Positions 7,760-17,772 are shown, counted from the stretch's first letter. The stretch: DNA of 64,000 nt from Flavobacterium sp. KACC 22763 (GCF_028736155.1 NZ_CP117879.1:1488001-1552000), one strand, 5' to 3'. Notes: generated by a model not told the origin, from the sequence alone. Translations and numbers: made by a program.

Positions 7760-10700
7760 TTAAATGTTATTTAGATTTTGAAGAGTTACAACTGCTTTAT
7801 TGTAAGCATTTAGTGCATCTAGATATTCGCTTTTGATTGTAATAGCTTGATTTACTACTAAAACCCATTGCAGATAATCAATATCACCATTTTGCAACTG
7901 ACTGCTTGAAGCTTCAATGATAGTTTGAGCATTTTTCAATCCTTCCTTTTCATAATATTCTAAACTTTCCTGATATTTTTTTACTTCTCGATCTGCGTTT
8001 TCAATATTCGTTTTCGTTTCAATTCTAACCGCTTCAGAAAGCTCAACATAACTTTCGTATTCTGCTTTTGCGGCTCTTTTTCGTTCGGACTGACTGGTAA
8101 AGAAAATCGGAATTGAAAGGCCTGCATTTATATAATTAAATCTTTGTGAACTATCATAATACACTTCCTGACCTGAAGCATTAGTTTGAGCACCAATAAT
8201 GCTTAAATTATTATATCCTAAAGTAATTTCTGGAAGCAGTTTTGCACTTTCTGTTTTCCATCTCCATTTTGCAGATTCAGACTCAAACTCCAAACGTTGC
8301 ACAGCAGGAAGGTTTTCTGTTTTTAGATTTTCAAGTAGTGACAGATTCAAAACTGCTTTTACTTTTTCTCTTTTCGGAGCATAGACTACTTTATCTTGAA
8401 GAACAGAATTAAACAGATTTAAGGCAATTTCCAGATCTCGGTTTACCATTACCAATTGATTGCTATAAAATTGTCTGGCAGACTGCGAAGCACTTTTTTC
8501 CAAAACATTGGCTTCACCAGCTTTAAATCGTAAATCTGATTTTTTCTCCATAATTCTATAAATCGAATCAGCATAAACCAAAAGCTCTTTTTTGCTTTGG
8601 AGCCATAAATATTCATAATAAATTGTACGAACTCTGGTTTTAATTTCCTGCGAAGTCAACTGTGCTTCGGCTTTAGCTTTATTAAAATCGGCTTGTAATG
8701 CTTTTCTCTGATTGCTGTAAACAGTAGGAAAAGCAAAAGTCTGACTGATTCCAAAACGAGTATCTTTCTGCGCGCTATTAAATTGGCCATAATCGGCATC
8801 TATTTGTGTCTGCGGAAGATTATAAGCCGTTTTCTGCAAATGGTTTTTAGACTGTTCGTTTAATTTAGCCGATTTAATTGTTCTGTTATTTTGAATCGCA
8901 ATAGAAATAGATTCGTCAAGCGAAATTGGTAATTGCTGTGCATTTGCCATATTACCAATAAAAAGAATGCTTAATAAAATGGTCAGATTGTTCATGTATT
9001 TTTTTCTTTTTTTAGTAAAAACTTTAGCGTGATAGGTCATTAAATAAATGGCTGGAAGCACAAAAAGCGTTAAAAGAGTTGCTGTCACCAATCCGCCAAT
9101 AACCACGGTTGCCAGCGGTCGCTGCACCTCTGCTCCTGCTCCGTTACTTAATGCCATTGGCAAAAATCCTAACGAAGCTACGGCAGCTGTCATTAAGACC
9201 GGACGCAATCTGTTTTTGGTTCCCAATAGAATAATATCAAAAGGATCTGTGATTTCGCCATGTTTTTGAATTCGGTTAAATTCGGATATCAAAACAATTC
9301 CGTTTAATACTGCAACTCCAAAAAGCGCAATAAAACCAACTCCAGCAGAAATACTAAAAGGCATATCTCGCATGACTAATGCAAAAACACCTCCAATTGC
9401 TGATAATGGAATAGCGGTAAAAATGATAATTCCTTCTTTAAACGATCTAAAAGCAAAATACAACAGCGCAAAAATCATTAATAAAGCGGCAGGAACTGCA
9501 ACTCCCAATCTTGCTTTGGCTTGCTGCAAATTCTCAAAAGCACCTCCATAAGTAATATAATAGCCTGGATCAAATTTGATTTGCTGATTTACTTTTTCCT
9601 GCAATTCTTCTACAATTGACTGTACATCTCTACCTCGAACATTAAATCCAACAATGATTCTACGTTTTGCATTTTCTCTTTGAATCTGATTTGGACCTTC
9701 CACTTCATCCACTTTTGCTACTTGATAAAGCGGAATCTGCATTCCTGATGGTGTTGCAACTAACAGATTTCGAACATCTTCAATTCCTTTCCTTTCATTA
9801 TCTTCCACACGAACAACCATATCAAAACGTTTTTCACCTTCATAAATACTTCCGGCAACAGCTCCTGCAAAAGCGGCATTAATTGTTGCATTTACATCTG
9901 CAACACGCAAACCATATTTGGCCATTTCTGCCCAATTGTAATCAATTACGATTTGAGGCATTCCAGTTACTTTTTCTACATAAAGATCCGCCGCACCTTC
10001 AACGGTTTTGCTAATGTTTCCAAGTTTTTCGGCATACTCTGAAAGCTTTTGAAGATCTTCTCCGTAAATTTTACAAACCAAATCTTGTTTAGCCCCTGTC
10101 ATTAATTCGTTAAAACGCATTTGTACAGGAAACTGAAACCCTGTTGTAACTCCAGGCGCAATTCGTTTAACGGTTTTCGTCATTTTATCAGCCAATTCTG
10201 GAAACGAAGAAGCGCTTGTCCATTCTGATTTGTCCTTTAAAACAATAATCATATCCCCACCTTCAATTGGCATAGGATCGGTTGGAATTTCGGCACTTCC
10301 AATTCTAGAAACTACTTGCTGTACTTCTGGATATTCTCTCTTTAATTCTTTAGAAATTTTTGTGATTGTTTCTGTTGTCGTAGAAAGATTAGTTCCTAAA
10401 AGCAAACGCGTTTCTACAGCAAAATCTCCTTCTTCTAATTGCGGAATAAATTCTCCTCCCATTCTTCCGAATAATAAAACCGCTATTCCAAAAAGCACAA
10501 ATGCTCCAATTACAATTGCTTTTCTAATACGCAAAGCTTTAGTAAGCCATCCTTCATAAGCGTTTTCTAATCTTTCCATAATGCGGTCAGAAAGATTCTT
10601 TTTATGGCTGATTTTTTTACTTAAAAACAAAGCGCTGACCATTGGAACATACGTAAGCGATAAGATGAAAGCTCCTAAAATGGCAAAAGCAACAGTTTGA

Positions 10701-12136
10701 GCCATTGGTTTGAACATTTTACCTTCAATTCCCTGTAAAGAAAGAATTGGCAAATACACAATCAGAATAATGATTTGTCCAAAAACCGCCGCATTCATCA
10801 TGCGCGCTGCAGATCCTGTCACTTCTTTATCCATTTCGTCCTGAGAAATATTCGAAACAGATTGGTATTTTTTTGAACTGTGAAGATGATGCAGAATGGC
10901 TTCAACAATAATTACAGCTCCATCTACAATTAATCCGAAATCTAGAGCACCAAGACTCATAAGGTTTCCGCTTACGCCAAAAGTATTCATCATAATAATG
11001 GCAAAAAGCATCGCTAGCGGAATTACAGAAGCTACAATAAAACCTGCTCTAAGGTTTCCGAGGAATAAAACCAAAATAAGAACAACGATTAGTGCCCCTT
11101 CAATCAAGTTTTTTTCTACTGTTCCAATGGCATTATCCACCATTTTAGTTCTGTCCAAGAAAGGTTCAATTTTTAAACCTTCGGGAAGAATTTTCTCAAT
11201 CTGAGCAATTTTATCTTTTACATTAACAATAACATTATTGGCGTTTTCACCTTTCAGCATCATTACAATTCCTCCGACAGATTCTCCGTATTCATCTGTT
11301 GTTAAAGCGCCGTAACGAATCGCAGAAGAAATCTTAACATCAGCAACGTCTTTAACTAAAATCGGGAGGCCACCTTGCGTACTTTTAACGACAATGTTTT
11401 CAATATCTTTAATGCTCTTGGCTAAACCAGTACTTCTAATGTACGAAACGGTTGGGCCTTTCTCAATATAAGCTCCTCCAGTATTTTCATTACTAGTATT
11501 TAAAGCGATAAAAACTTCACTTATCGTTAAATTTTGAGCTTTTAATCGGGCTGGATTTACAGCAATTTCATATTGTTTTAATTTCCCTCCAAAAGTTGAA
11601 ACATCGGCAATTCCAGCAGTTCCTAAAAGCTGCCTTCTAATTGTCCAATCTTGGATTGTTCTGAGATCTTCTAGAGAATATTTCTCTTCAAAGCCCGGTT
11701 TTGGTTTTAGAACATATTGATAAATTTCTCCCAATCCTGTAGTTACTGGAGCCATTTCGGGTCTGTTGGCATTTCTATCAATTTCTACTTGCTGCAGTCT
11801 TTCTGTAATTTGCTGTCTAGCCCAATACACATCGGCATCATCTTCAAAAACAACACTTACTAATGAAAGTCCGAATCGCGAAATACTACGGCTTTCTTTA
11901 AGATGTGGAATATTGCTAATAGCTTGTTCAATCGGAAATGTAATTAATCTCTCTACATCTTCGGCTCCAAGCGAAGGGGCAGTTGTAATAATTTGCACCT
12001 GATTATTGGTGATGTCTGGTACGGCATCAATTGGCAATTGAGTAACCTCATACACACCGTAGATAATCCACAGCAGTGTAAAGATTCCAATTGCCAGTTT
12101 GTTCTTAACTGAGAACTGAATTACTTTATTAAGCAT
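7760..12136 (-). CDS. czcA: Heavy-metal RND pump fused to TolC-like outer-membrane channel (CzcA-CzcC fusion)
   Basis: This single 1,458-residue polypeptide joins two proteins. Residues about 1-1037 are a complete HME-type RND proton/metal antiporter, starting MLNKVIQFSVKNKLAIGIF. Its TM4 motif DFGLIVDGAVIIVE contains the DFGxxxDGA signature of divalent-cation (Zn/Co/Cd/Ni) exporters rather than the copper/silver CusA type. Residues 1048-1458 are a complete outer-membrane efflux protein that opens with its own signal-peptide-like sequence MNNLTILLSILFIGNMANAQ. The junction reads KKRKKY-MNN and is encoded by two A7 runs just before the internal ATG at 8995. The operon order is small hypothetical, fusion, adaptor. 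Confidence 0.93.
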   Translation of the reverse strand: MLNKVIQFSVKNKLAIGIFTLLWIIYGVYEVTQLPIDAVPDITNNQVQIITTAPSLGAEDVERLITFPIEQAISNIPHLKESRSISRFGLSLVSVVFEDDADVYWARQQITERLQQVEIDRNANRPEMAPVTTGLGEIYQYVLKPKPGFEEKYSLEDLRTIQDWTIRRQLLGTAGIADVSTFGGKLKQYEIAVNPARLKAQNLTISEVFIALNTSNENTGGAYIEKGPTVSYIRSTGLAKSIKDIENIVVKSTQGGLPILVKDVADVKISSAIRYGALTTDEYGESVGGIVMMLKGENANNVIVNVKDKIAQIEKILPEGLKIEPFLDRTKMVDNAIGTVEKNLIEGALIVVLILVLFLGNLRAGFIVASVIPLAMLFAIIMMNTFGVSGNLMSLGALDFGLIVDGAVIIVEAILHHLHSSKKYQSVSNISQDEMDKEVTGSAARMMNAAVFGQIIILIVYLPILSLQGIEGKMFKPMAQTVAFAILGAFILSLTYVPMVSALFLSKKISHKKNLSDRIMERLENAYEGWLTKALRIRKAIVIGAFVLFGIAVLLFGRMGGEFIPQLEEGDFAVETRLLLGTNLSTTTETITKISKELKREYPEVQQVVSRIGSAEIPTDPMPIEGGDMIIVLKDKSEWTSASSFPELADKMTKTVKRIAPGVTTGFQFPVQMRFNELMTGAKQDLVCKIYGEDLQKLSEYAEKLGNISKTVEGAADLYVEKVTGMPQIVIDYNWAEMAKYGLRVADVNATINAAFAGAVAGSIYEGEKRFDMVVRVEDNERKGIEDVRNLLVATPSGMQIPLYQVAKVDEVEGPNQIQRENAKRRIIVGFNVRGRDVQSIVEELQEKVNQQIKFDPGYYITYGGAFENLQQAKARLGVAVPAALLMIFALLYFAFRSFKEGIIIFTAIPLSAIGGVFALVMRDMPFSISAGVGFIALFGVAVLNGIVLISEFNRIQKHGEITDPFDIILLGTKNRLRPVLMTAAVASLGFLPMALSNGAGAEVQRPLATVVIGGLVTATLLTLFVLPAIYLMTYHAKVFTKKRKKYMNNLTILLSILFIGNMANAQQLPISLDESISIAIQNNRTIKSAKLNEQSKNHLQKTAYNLPQTQIDADYGQFNSAQKDTRFGISQTFAFPTVYSNQRKALQADFNKAKAEAQLTSQEIKTRVRTIYYEYLWLQSKKELLVYADSIYRIMEKKSDLRFKAGEANVLEKSASQSARQFYSNQLVMVNRDLEIALNLFNSVLQDKVVYAPKREKVKAVLNLSLLENLKTENLPAVQRLEFESESAKWRWKTESAKLLPEITLGYNNLSIIGAQTNASGQEVYYDSSQRFNYINAGLSIPIFFTSQSERKRAAKAEYESYVELSEAVRIETKTNIENADREVKKYQESLEYYEKEGLKNAQTIIEASSSQLQNGDIDYLQWVLVVNQAITIKSEYLDALNAYNKAVVTLQNLNNI

Positions 12137-12216
12137 AATGTATTAATTAGAAAATAATAAATGAGCAACCAAAAACATTGCGTTTTAGTCGCTTCAATAA
12201 AAATTTTTAAAAAAAC

Positions 12217-12597
12217 TTATGCTACCGGTGGTCGGAATAAGGAAAGTAAATTTGGATCTGAATGTAGATCAGATCTATAAGTTGGTATTTTTAATTGTGG
12301 TAATTCTGGATTGAAAGGAATTGGCACTAAATCCTTCTCGTCTAAAATGAAAACAAAATGAAAAGTGTTGCTGCTAATTGCCTTAAAAGGAAGCTGCATG
12401 TCGCGATCGTCATCATTATCATTTAAATCTTCTCCCCAATAATGCATCGACAAGAAATCTACAAAACTTATATTTTGCAATTTCTTGTGTTCTTGATAAT
12501 GCTCAATCAGTATTGGCAATTTGTAAAACTGCTGAACAAAACTACTGTTTGACGCTATTAGAAAAATAAATATGTAGACAATTTGTTTTCGCACCAT
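12217..12597 (-). CDS. Small exported protein upstream of the metal pump, ending FRPP
   Basis: The product is 126 residues with an N-terminal hydrophobic segment (about residues 5-22). An HYQEHKK stretch follows, then an acidic Asp/Asn-rich loop (GEDLNDNDDDRD) that could bind cations, and a C-terminal LFRPPVA. It starts the metal efflux operon, 80 nt before the pump gene. The same layout (one N-terminal helix, a HY motif, about 125 residues and a terminal FRPP) recurs in the copper-associated protein at 33371-33739, though that one carries a Cys motif in place of the acidic loop. A metal-related role is inferred from context only. Confidence 0.7.
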   Translation of the reverse strand: MVRKQIVYIFIFLIASNSSFVQQFYKLPILIEHYQEHKKLQNISFVDFLSMHYWGEDLNDNDDDRDMQLPFKAISSNTFHFVFILDEKDLVPIPFNPELPQLKIPTYRSDLHSDPNLLSLFRPPVA

Positions 12598-12669
12598 GCA
12601 AACTTAACCCAAATAATATAATTTTCCACTATGAAAAATAGCTAGAATATATCTTTTAACAATTTAGAT

Positions 12670-12966
12670 TTATTGGGATAATCCTTCCAATTGCTGAAAA
12701 ACAGGAATTAAAGCTTTTCCTTTCTCGGTCAAATTATATTCAATGTGAAGCGGTTTTAGTTTAATTGTAATTTTTTCCAAAAGCCCTTCTTCTTCCAACT
12801 CTTTTAATGCCGTAGCTAAAGATTGCTTGTTTGAACCTTGAATCTGACGCAGTAAATTATTAAAACGCAAAGGCGATTCTACAGCCAGACGGAAAATTTC
12901 TGCCTTCCATTTTCCAGATAACATTTTTAGCAGTCTTTGCGCTGGACAAGTTTCTTTTTCTTCCAT
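12670..12966 (-). CDS. HxlR-family transcriptional regulator
   Basis: The 98 residues span one winged-helix domain. The N-terminal ETCPAQRLLKMLSGKWKAEI is the HxlR hallmark, with one Cys before the first helix. The recognition region is GSNKQSLATALKELEEEGLL, and the wing is HIEYNLTEKGKAL. Family members are often redox- or aldehyde-responsive repressors of neighbouring genes. Here the neighbours are the metal efflux operon, whose first gene starts 72 nt downstream on the same strand, and a small membrane protein gene that is divergent. Confidence 0.9.
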   Translation of the reverse strand: MEEKETCPAQRLLKMLSGKWKAEIFRLAVESPLRFNNLLRQIQGSNKQSLATALKELEEEGLLEKITIKLKPLHIEYNLTEKGKALIPVFQQLEGLSQ

Positions 12967-13056
12967 AATGGTTTTGGGTAGTCAAAAAAATCTGACTTAT
13001 TGTTTGGGAAAGTTTTTTAATTAAAATTTGTTGTTATTCTAAAGTAAAAATAGCAA

Positions 13057-13302
13057 ATGAAAACAAAGAAACCAAGCGAAATGAGCATTGAAGAGCTCTT
13101 AAAAATGCAGAAAACTATTAAAGCAACAATCAAAATTTTGATACTAATCGCCATCTTACTGCTAATCATTATTGTATTAGTTTTTCTCGAAAAGGGATTA
13201 TTAAGTCTAATAATATTTCCTTTCTCAATGGCTTTTCTTATTACCCACTCTAATTTTCTTAAAGAAATTCAGCAGGAAATTGCGTCAAGAGATTTGGAAT
13301 AA
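13057..13302 (+). CDS. Small two-helix membrane protein, hypothetical
   Basis: The product is 81 residues. A short Lys-rich N-terminus (MKTKKPSEMSIEELLKMQK) with a helical segment precedes two hydrophobic stretches (about residues 25-45 and 48-66), and the tail is charged. It is divergent from the HxlR regulator with a 90 nt intergenic region, so it may be that regulator's target. I recognise no family. Confidence 0.65.
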   Translation: MKTKKPSEMSIEELLKMQKTIKATIKILILIAILLLIIIVLVFLEKGLLSLIIFPFSMAFLITHSNFLKEIQQEIASRDLE

Positions 13303-13408
13303 AAAACCTCTGATAAATATTCAGTTATAGCTTTTAAATTTAGTTTTTCTTAACTGAAAGTCTACTAAAAAAAATTAATTTTGGGACCACAATATAAGCC
13401 CCAAAATT

Positions 13409-15763
13409 ATGATTATACAAAAAAGAACTTTTTATTTTTTCTCTCTATTTTTACTTCTTTTCTTCTCACAGCTCAATTACGCACAAGAGCAAAAAAACAC
13501 TAAAAAAGAAAGCCGCGGGAAGTTATTTAATGACACCACAGCTACAGACAGCGATTACTTAATGGCAATCGAGAAAGCAGGCGAAGTATTAGAATCTGCT
13601 TATAATGACATTGATTTTGCAGGCGATACCCGTCATCTTTTTGGCGATATGAAACGTACCGAAAGTAAACTGGATTTAATTTTAGCCAGTTTAAAAGGAG
13701 CCAATCCTAATGTGCGCAATCAGCAGATGTACCGCATTGTCCTTCAAGAAATTCAGCAGGAATTAGAAGAACAGAACAAGGCCATCAATGACCGAAATCA
13801 AAATCTTGAAAACATCAAGAAACGTGTAATTGATCTGCGCAAAGACAAAACTTTAATTACTTTATTAAAAGACACCATTCGTCGTAAGCAATTCCAAAAG
13901 GAATTTGGAAATCTTAGAAAAAGATATGTTGCTACTGATAGTCTGATGACTAAAAACCAGACCACTTTAAACAACAAAAAAAGACTTACAGTACAGCGAA
14001 AAATATCAGTTTCTAATGCTTTGGCAACTGTTGAAAGCAAACTGGAAAAATCTGGAATCAGTATATTCAAAAAAGAATATCCTTCTTTATGGCAGATTAA
14101 TGACACTGCTGCTAAAAAAAGGGTCACGCATAACATTAAAGCGAAAATTATAATTGAAGAAAATGTCGCTGCTTACTATCTAAGCTACAAAGCCGGCGGA
14201 CTTATAACTTTGTGTTTCTTTATGGGGCTTTTGTTTTGGTATATTTCCCGAAACATTAAATACCTTAAAACAAATGGCTACGCCGAAAACCTTTTGCTTT
14301 TAAATTTCAAATACTTGAATCGCGGTGCTTTGCTTCCCGTTTTGGTCATCGCATTAAATATTGCTGTAGTAACTAATTTATATGCTCCTGCTCTATTTTT
14401 AGAATTAATTCAGCTTTTCTTGCTTGGTGTTTTAATCTTCCTTTTCAAGAATCAGTGGTCGGGCGTTGCTATGAGAAACTGGCTTTTCCTTTTAGGATTA
14501 TTCTTCGCACTTTGCTTTCTGGACTTATTTATCACAATCGGATTATTACAGCGTTTTGCTTTTGTTGCGATTAATATTTTTGGAATTCGTTACGGTTTAG
14601 TTCAGATCAAAACACTTAAAGAAGAACTTTATATAAAAGGCTTTTTTAAATGGGCAAGTATCATTTTTATCGGATTAAATATTTTATCTATTCTTTATAA
14701 CTTATTCGGAAGAGTTTCTCTTTCTAATATGTTAAGTCTTACTGCTTTTATTTCGCTTACTCAAATTGTTGCTTTAAGTGTTCTTTTGAAGATTATTTTA
14801 GAAATTATTTTGCTTCAAATTTATACCACTAGAGTAAAAAGAGGAATTGAAAAAATGTTTGATTACGAAAGTTTATCAGACACTTTGAAAAGACCTTTTA
14901 TCATTGTAATTAGTTATATGTGGCTAATCGTGATTGCTTCAAATTTGAACATTTGGGAATCGCTTCGTGCTTCTTTAACTAAATTGCTAAGCCATCCGAA
15001 CACAATTGGAAGCATTACATTTACATTGGGTAATATCGTTTTATTCTTCGTTATAATCTGGGCAGCGCACCTATTGCAAAAATACGTTGCTTATTTCTTT
15101 GGAGAAATTGATGATGAAAATGAAGAAAACATTAATAAAAGACAGCATTCAAAATTGCTTATTACGCGATTGGTAGTCCTTATAAGTGGTTACCTTCTTG
15201 CTGTTGCGGCTTCTGGAATGCCTTTAGATAAATTGAGCATTCTTTTAGGAGCTTTAGGTGTCGGTGTTGGACTTGGGCTTCAAAACATTGTAAACAATTT
15301 TGTATCGGGAATTATCTTGATTTTTGACAAGCCAATTCAAGTTGGTGACGTTGTTGAAATTAGCTCAGAATCTGGCCGTATCAAATCGATGGGATTAAGA
15401 ACAACCAAAATAAATGCCCCAAACGGTGCCGAAATCATTATTCCGAATGGTAACTTATTGTCTCAAAACATTACCAATTGGACTTATACCGACAATTTTA
15501 AATTGGTTGAAATAACTTTTGAAATCAATGGAGAAACAATTCCAGAGGAAATTAATACCATAGTAAATGACACACTTTCCAACCTTCCGTTGGTAAACAA
15601 TTCAAAACCATCACAAATATATTATAGTTCCATTTCTGATGGAAAATATAAACTTCTAATCAAGTTCTGGTGCAGTATTTATAGGACCGAAGAAACGATA
15701 AGTTCCGCAAGACAAGAGCTTTATGTAAGCTTCAAAAATAAAGGCTTGACATTCTCAAGTTAA
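13409..15763 (+). CDS. Large mechanosensitive channel (MscS family)
   Basis: This 784-residue protein has a signal peptide (to about residue 25, ending NYAQ) and an extracytoplasmic coiled-coil-rich region (about 40-245). Roughly ten membrane helices follow, and then a C-terminal MscS module. The pore helix GVGVGLGLQNIVNNFVSG (about residues 615-632) and the following IFDKPIQVGDVVEI beta-domain are diagnostic. Such long MscK/YbdG-type members release solutes on hypo-osmotic shock. It has a terminator directly after the stop and appears monocistronic. Confidence 0.93.
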   Translation: MIIQKRTFYFFSLFLLLFFSQLNYAQEQKNTKKESRGKLFNDTTATDSDYLMAIEKAGEVLESAYNDIDFAGDTRHLFGDMKRTESKLDLILASLKGANPNVRNQQMYRIVLQEIQQELEEQNKAINDRNQNLENIKKRVIDLRKDKTLITLLKDTIRRKQFQKEFGNLRKRYVATDSLMTKNQTTLNNKKRLTVQRKISVSNALATVESKLEKSGISIFKKEYPSLWQINDTAAKKRVTHNIKAKIIIEENVAAYYLSYKAGGLITLCFFMGLLFWYISRNIKYLKTNGYAENLLLLNFKYLNRGALLPVLVIALNIAVVTNLYAPALFLELIQLFLLGVLIFLFKNQWSGVAMRNWLFLLGLFFALCFLDLFITIGLLQRFAFVAINIFGIRYGLVQIKTLKEELYIKGFFKWASIIFIGLNILSILYNLFGRVSLSNMLSLTAFISLTQIVALSVLLKIILEIILLQIYTTRVKRGIEKMFDYESLSDTLKRPFIIVISYMWLIVIASNLNIWESLRASLTKLLSHPNTIGSITFTLGNIVLFFVIIWAAHLLQKYVAYFFGEIDDENEENINKRQHSKLLITRLVVLISGYLLAVAASGMPLDKLSILLGALGVGVGLGLQNIVNNFVSGIILIFDKPIQVGDVVEISSESGRIKSMGLRTTKINAPNGAEIIIPNGNLLSQNITNWTYTDNFKLVEITFEINGETIPEEINTIVNDTLSNLPLVNNSKPSQIYYSSISDGKYKLLIKFWCSIYRTEETISSARQELYVSFKNKGLTFSS

Positions 15764-15770
15764 AACACAA

Positions 15771-15801
15771 AAAAAGGCAGTAACGATTTACTGCCTTTTT
15801 T
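15771..15801 (+). terminator. Terminator after the MscS-type gene
   Basis: AAAAAGGCAGTAA pairs with TTACTGCCTTTTT across a short loop, 8 nt after the stop codon. Confidence 0.9.
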
Positions 15802-15993
15802 ATTGCGTAGAACATTCTTTTTTAACCTAAAATATTGAAATTATTTTCTTACTTTTAAAGTATTGTGTTAAATAATAGCACTTTAGCAAAAAACACGTAT
15901 AAACCCGTGTACCCATAATTTAGTTATAAAGTAATTTAGCACTTAAGTAAAACACGATCAAAACTAATACTAACTATTAAATCTTAAAAAATT

Positions 15994-16581
15994 ATGGAAG
16001 TCTTTCTTGGAACAATTTTAGGTTTCGGATTTAATTTTCCTCCTAGAGGATGGGCATATTGTAATGGACAACTCATTGCAATCAGTCAGAACACAGCTTT
16101 ATTTTCATTACTGGGAACAATGTACGGCGGGGATGGCGTGAATACATTCGGTCTTCCAGATCTAAGAGGAAGAGCTCCTATCCATTTCGGTCAAGGCCCT
16201 GGTTTAAGCAATATCATACAAGGTGAAAGAGCAGGTACTGAAACTACTACTTTAACAACATTAAACCTTCCTGCTCACGTGCACGCGCTTACGGGTGGTA
16301 CAGCAGCAGTAACTGTAACTGCAACTACTATTACAGGAGGTACAATTACTAATGAAACTGACGGCGGAAACAACTCTTTTTCTTCAAGTGGCTCAACACC
16401 TAATATCTACAGTGAACCAGGAGGAAGTGGAACTGACAAAGTTGGCGGTTTTAGTGCAACAGCTACATTAGGCGGCAATACTGCTCCAACTGGAGGCACT
16501 AGCCCTTTTAGCATACGCGATCCATATCTTGCAATAAATTTTTGTATTGCAACAAGTGGAATTTTCCCTTCTAGAAACTAA
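15994..16581 (+). CDS. Phage-tail-collar domain protein (microcystin-dependent protein family)
   Basis: The product is 195 residues. The N-terminal FLGTILGFGFNFPPRGWAYC and the later GLPDLRGRAPIHFGQGPG are the classic tail-collar (MdpB-like) motifs. A Thr/Gly-rich central region is followed by the C-terminal PYLAINFCIATSGIFPSRN. There is no signal peptide. Such proteins occur in Bacteroidota outside phages, often in groups and near secreted or surface proteins, and their function is unknown. Nothing around it is phage-like. A strong terminator follows at once, before the next co-directional gene. Confidence 0.9.
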   Translation: MEVFLGTILGFGFNFPPRGWAYCNGQLIAISQNTALFSLLGTMYGGDGVNTFGLPDLRGRAPIHFGQGPGLSNIIQGERAGTETTTLTTLNLPAHVHALTGGTAAVTVTATTITGGTITNETDGGNNSFSSSGSTPNIYSEPGGSGTDKVGGFSATATLGGNTAPTGGTSPFSIRDPYLAINFCIATSGIFPSRN

Positions 16582-16589
16582 TAAATTCA

Positions 16590-16619
16590 AAATAGAGGCA
16601 TTTTTTGCCTCTATTTTTT
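16590..16619 (+). terminator. Terminator between the tail-collar gene and the binding-fold gene
   Basis: AAATAGAGGCA pairs with TGCCTCTATTT and ends in a T run. It lies between two co-directional genes, and only 11 nt separate it from the next ATG at 16631. No separate promoter fits in between, so read-through probably sets expression of the downstream genes. Confidence 0.85.
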
Positions 16620-16630
16620 AATATCATTTT

Positions 16631-17758
16631 ATGGATAACGACATTAAAATAGGAATTTTAATATCAAAGTCTCAACAGTACCCTTCACTAGATAAAGATT
16701 TTATAAGAGGATTAAAACTTAATAATCTAAATGTAAAATTTTATGTAGAAAGCATTGGTATTGGTGCTGACGAGAAACTAATAATTGACAAAATACAAAA
16801 ACTTAATTTTCAAGAAGATATATCAATTATAATTGGTTTCCTTGGGCATCATAATATGTCTGACGTTTATCAATATGCTTCTAATAATGATATCTTATTG
16901 TTAGCTGCAGATTTAGGAGCAACAATTCCGTATCAATCTACATATAAAGGCATATTTATAAACTCTTTGGGATTAACTGAATCTTGCTATCATTTAGGCA
17001 AATATTTTTCAGATAAAAAATATAAAATAGCAACTTCTACGTCCTTTTATGATTCAGGATATGGGATGCTTCATGCTTTAGAATATGCTTTTAAGGAGCA
17101 AAATCATTTTACAGGGCATTACATAACTCCCTTTAATCCTAGAGAAAATGAATCTTCTTATATGGATGAAATTATAAATGCGCAACAGCCTAATGCTGTT
17201 TTTGCTTTTTATAGCGGTCTGTATGCAGAAGAGAATGCCGATTTTATGAAACAAAATAAAATCAATCAAAAGTATCCTTTTTATGTAACGCCTTTTTTTA
17301 TCAATGATAAAATTTTGGATGAATATAAAAATAATCCTCATGAACTTTATGTCGTGAGCACGTGGATGCAGCATGATACTGATGCAACAAACTTTAATTC
17401 AGATTATAAAGAAGTTTATACAGAAAGTCCCTCTCTGTTTTCAATTCTAGGTTATGAAAACGGGCTCATATTAAAGCATATACTTTTAAATGCCACTAAT
17501 TTAAAAACGAGCTCTTTAATTGAAGCCATTCATAAATTAAATATTGACGGTCCTAGAGGTACTATCCGATTTGATAAGGACACTAACAGAACTCTATTCA
17601 ATCATTATATATACCAATTAAATTTGGATTCCCTTAATACTATAAGCTTTAGAAAAATTGAAACATTGATAAACGATGGGATTTTTATTAAGGCTTTTGC
17701 CTCATTAACAAAACCTGAGCATCTAGGAGGCTGGGACAATGCTTATCTATGTCATTAA
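16631..17758 (+). CDS. Periplasmic-binding-fold (type 1) protein lacking a signal peptide
   Basis: This 375-residue protein starts MDNDIKIGILISKSQQYPSL and continues with alternating strands and helices. It includes the DISIIIGFLGHHNMSDVYQY segment and an AFYSGLYAEENADF region, like the branched-chain amino-acid/AmiC type of ligand-binding proteins. Normal members are exported, but no signal peptide or lipobox is present here and no upstream start exists. It therefore seems cytoplasmic, or is exported in an unusual way. It lies between the collar-domain gene and the giant SprB-repeat gene, whose long frame overlaps its end by 10 nt (from 17749). No permease or ATPase is nearby. Ligand unknown. 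Confidence 0.75.
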   Translation: MDNDIKIGILISKSQQYPSLDKDFIRGLKLNNLNVKFYVESIGIGADEKLIIDKIQKLNFQEDISIIIGFLGHHNMSDVYQYASNNDILLLAADLGATIPYQSTYKGIFINSLGLTESCYHLGKYFSDKKYKIATSTSFYDSGYGMLHALEYAFKEQNHFTGHYITPFNPRENESSYMDEIINAQQPNAVFAFYSGLYAEENADFMKQNKINQKYPFYVTPFFINDKILDEYKNNPHELYVVSTWMQHDTDATNFNSDYKEVYTESPSLFSILGYENGLILKHILLNATNLKTSSLIEAIHKLNIDGPRGTIRFDKDTNRTLFNHYIYQLNLDSLNTISFRKIETLINDGIFIKAFASLTKPEHLGGWDNAYLCH

Positions 17759-17772
17759 CTAAATTGTATGTT

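Noticed and set aside
15994..16581. Prophage suggested by the tail-collar gene
   Set aside because: No capsid, terminase, integrase, lysis or other tail genes are nearby, and the collar domain is common in non-phage Bacteroidota proteins.
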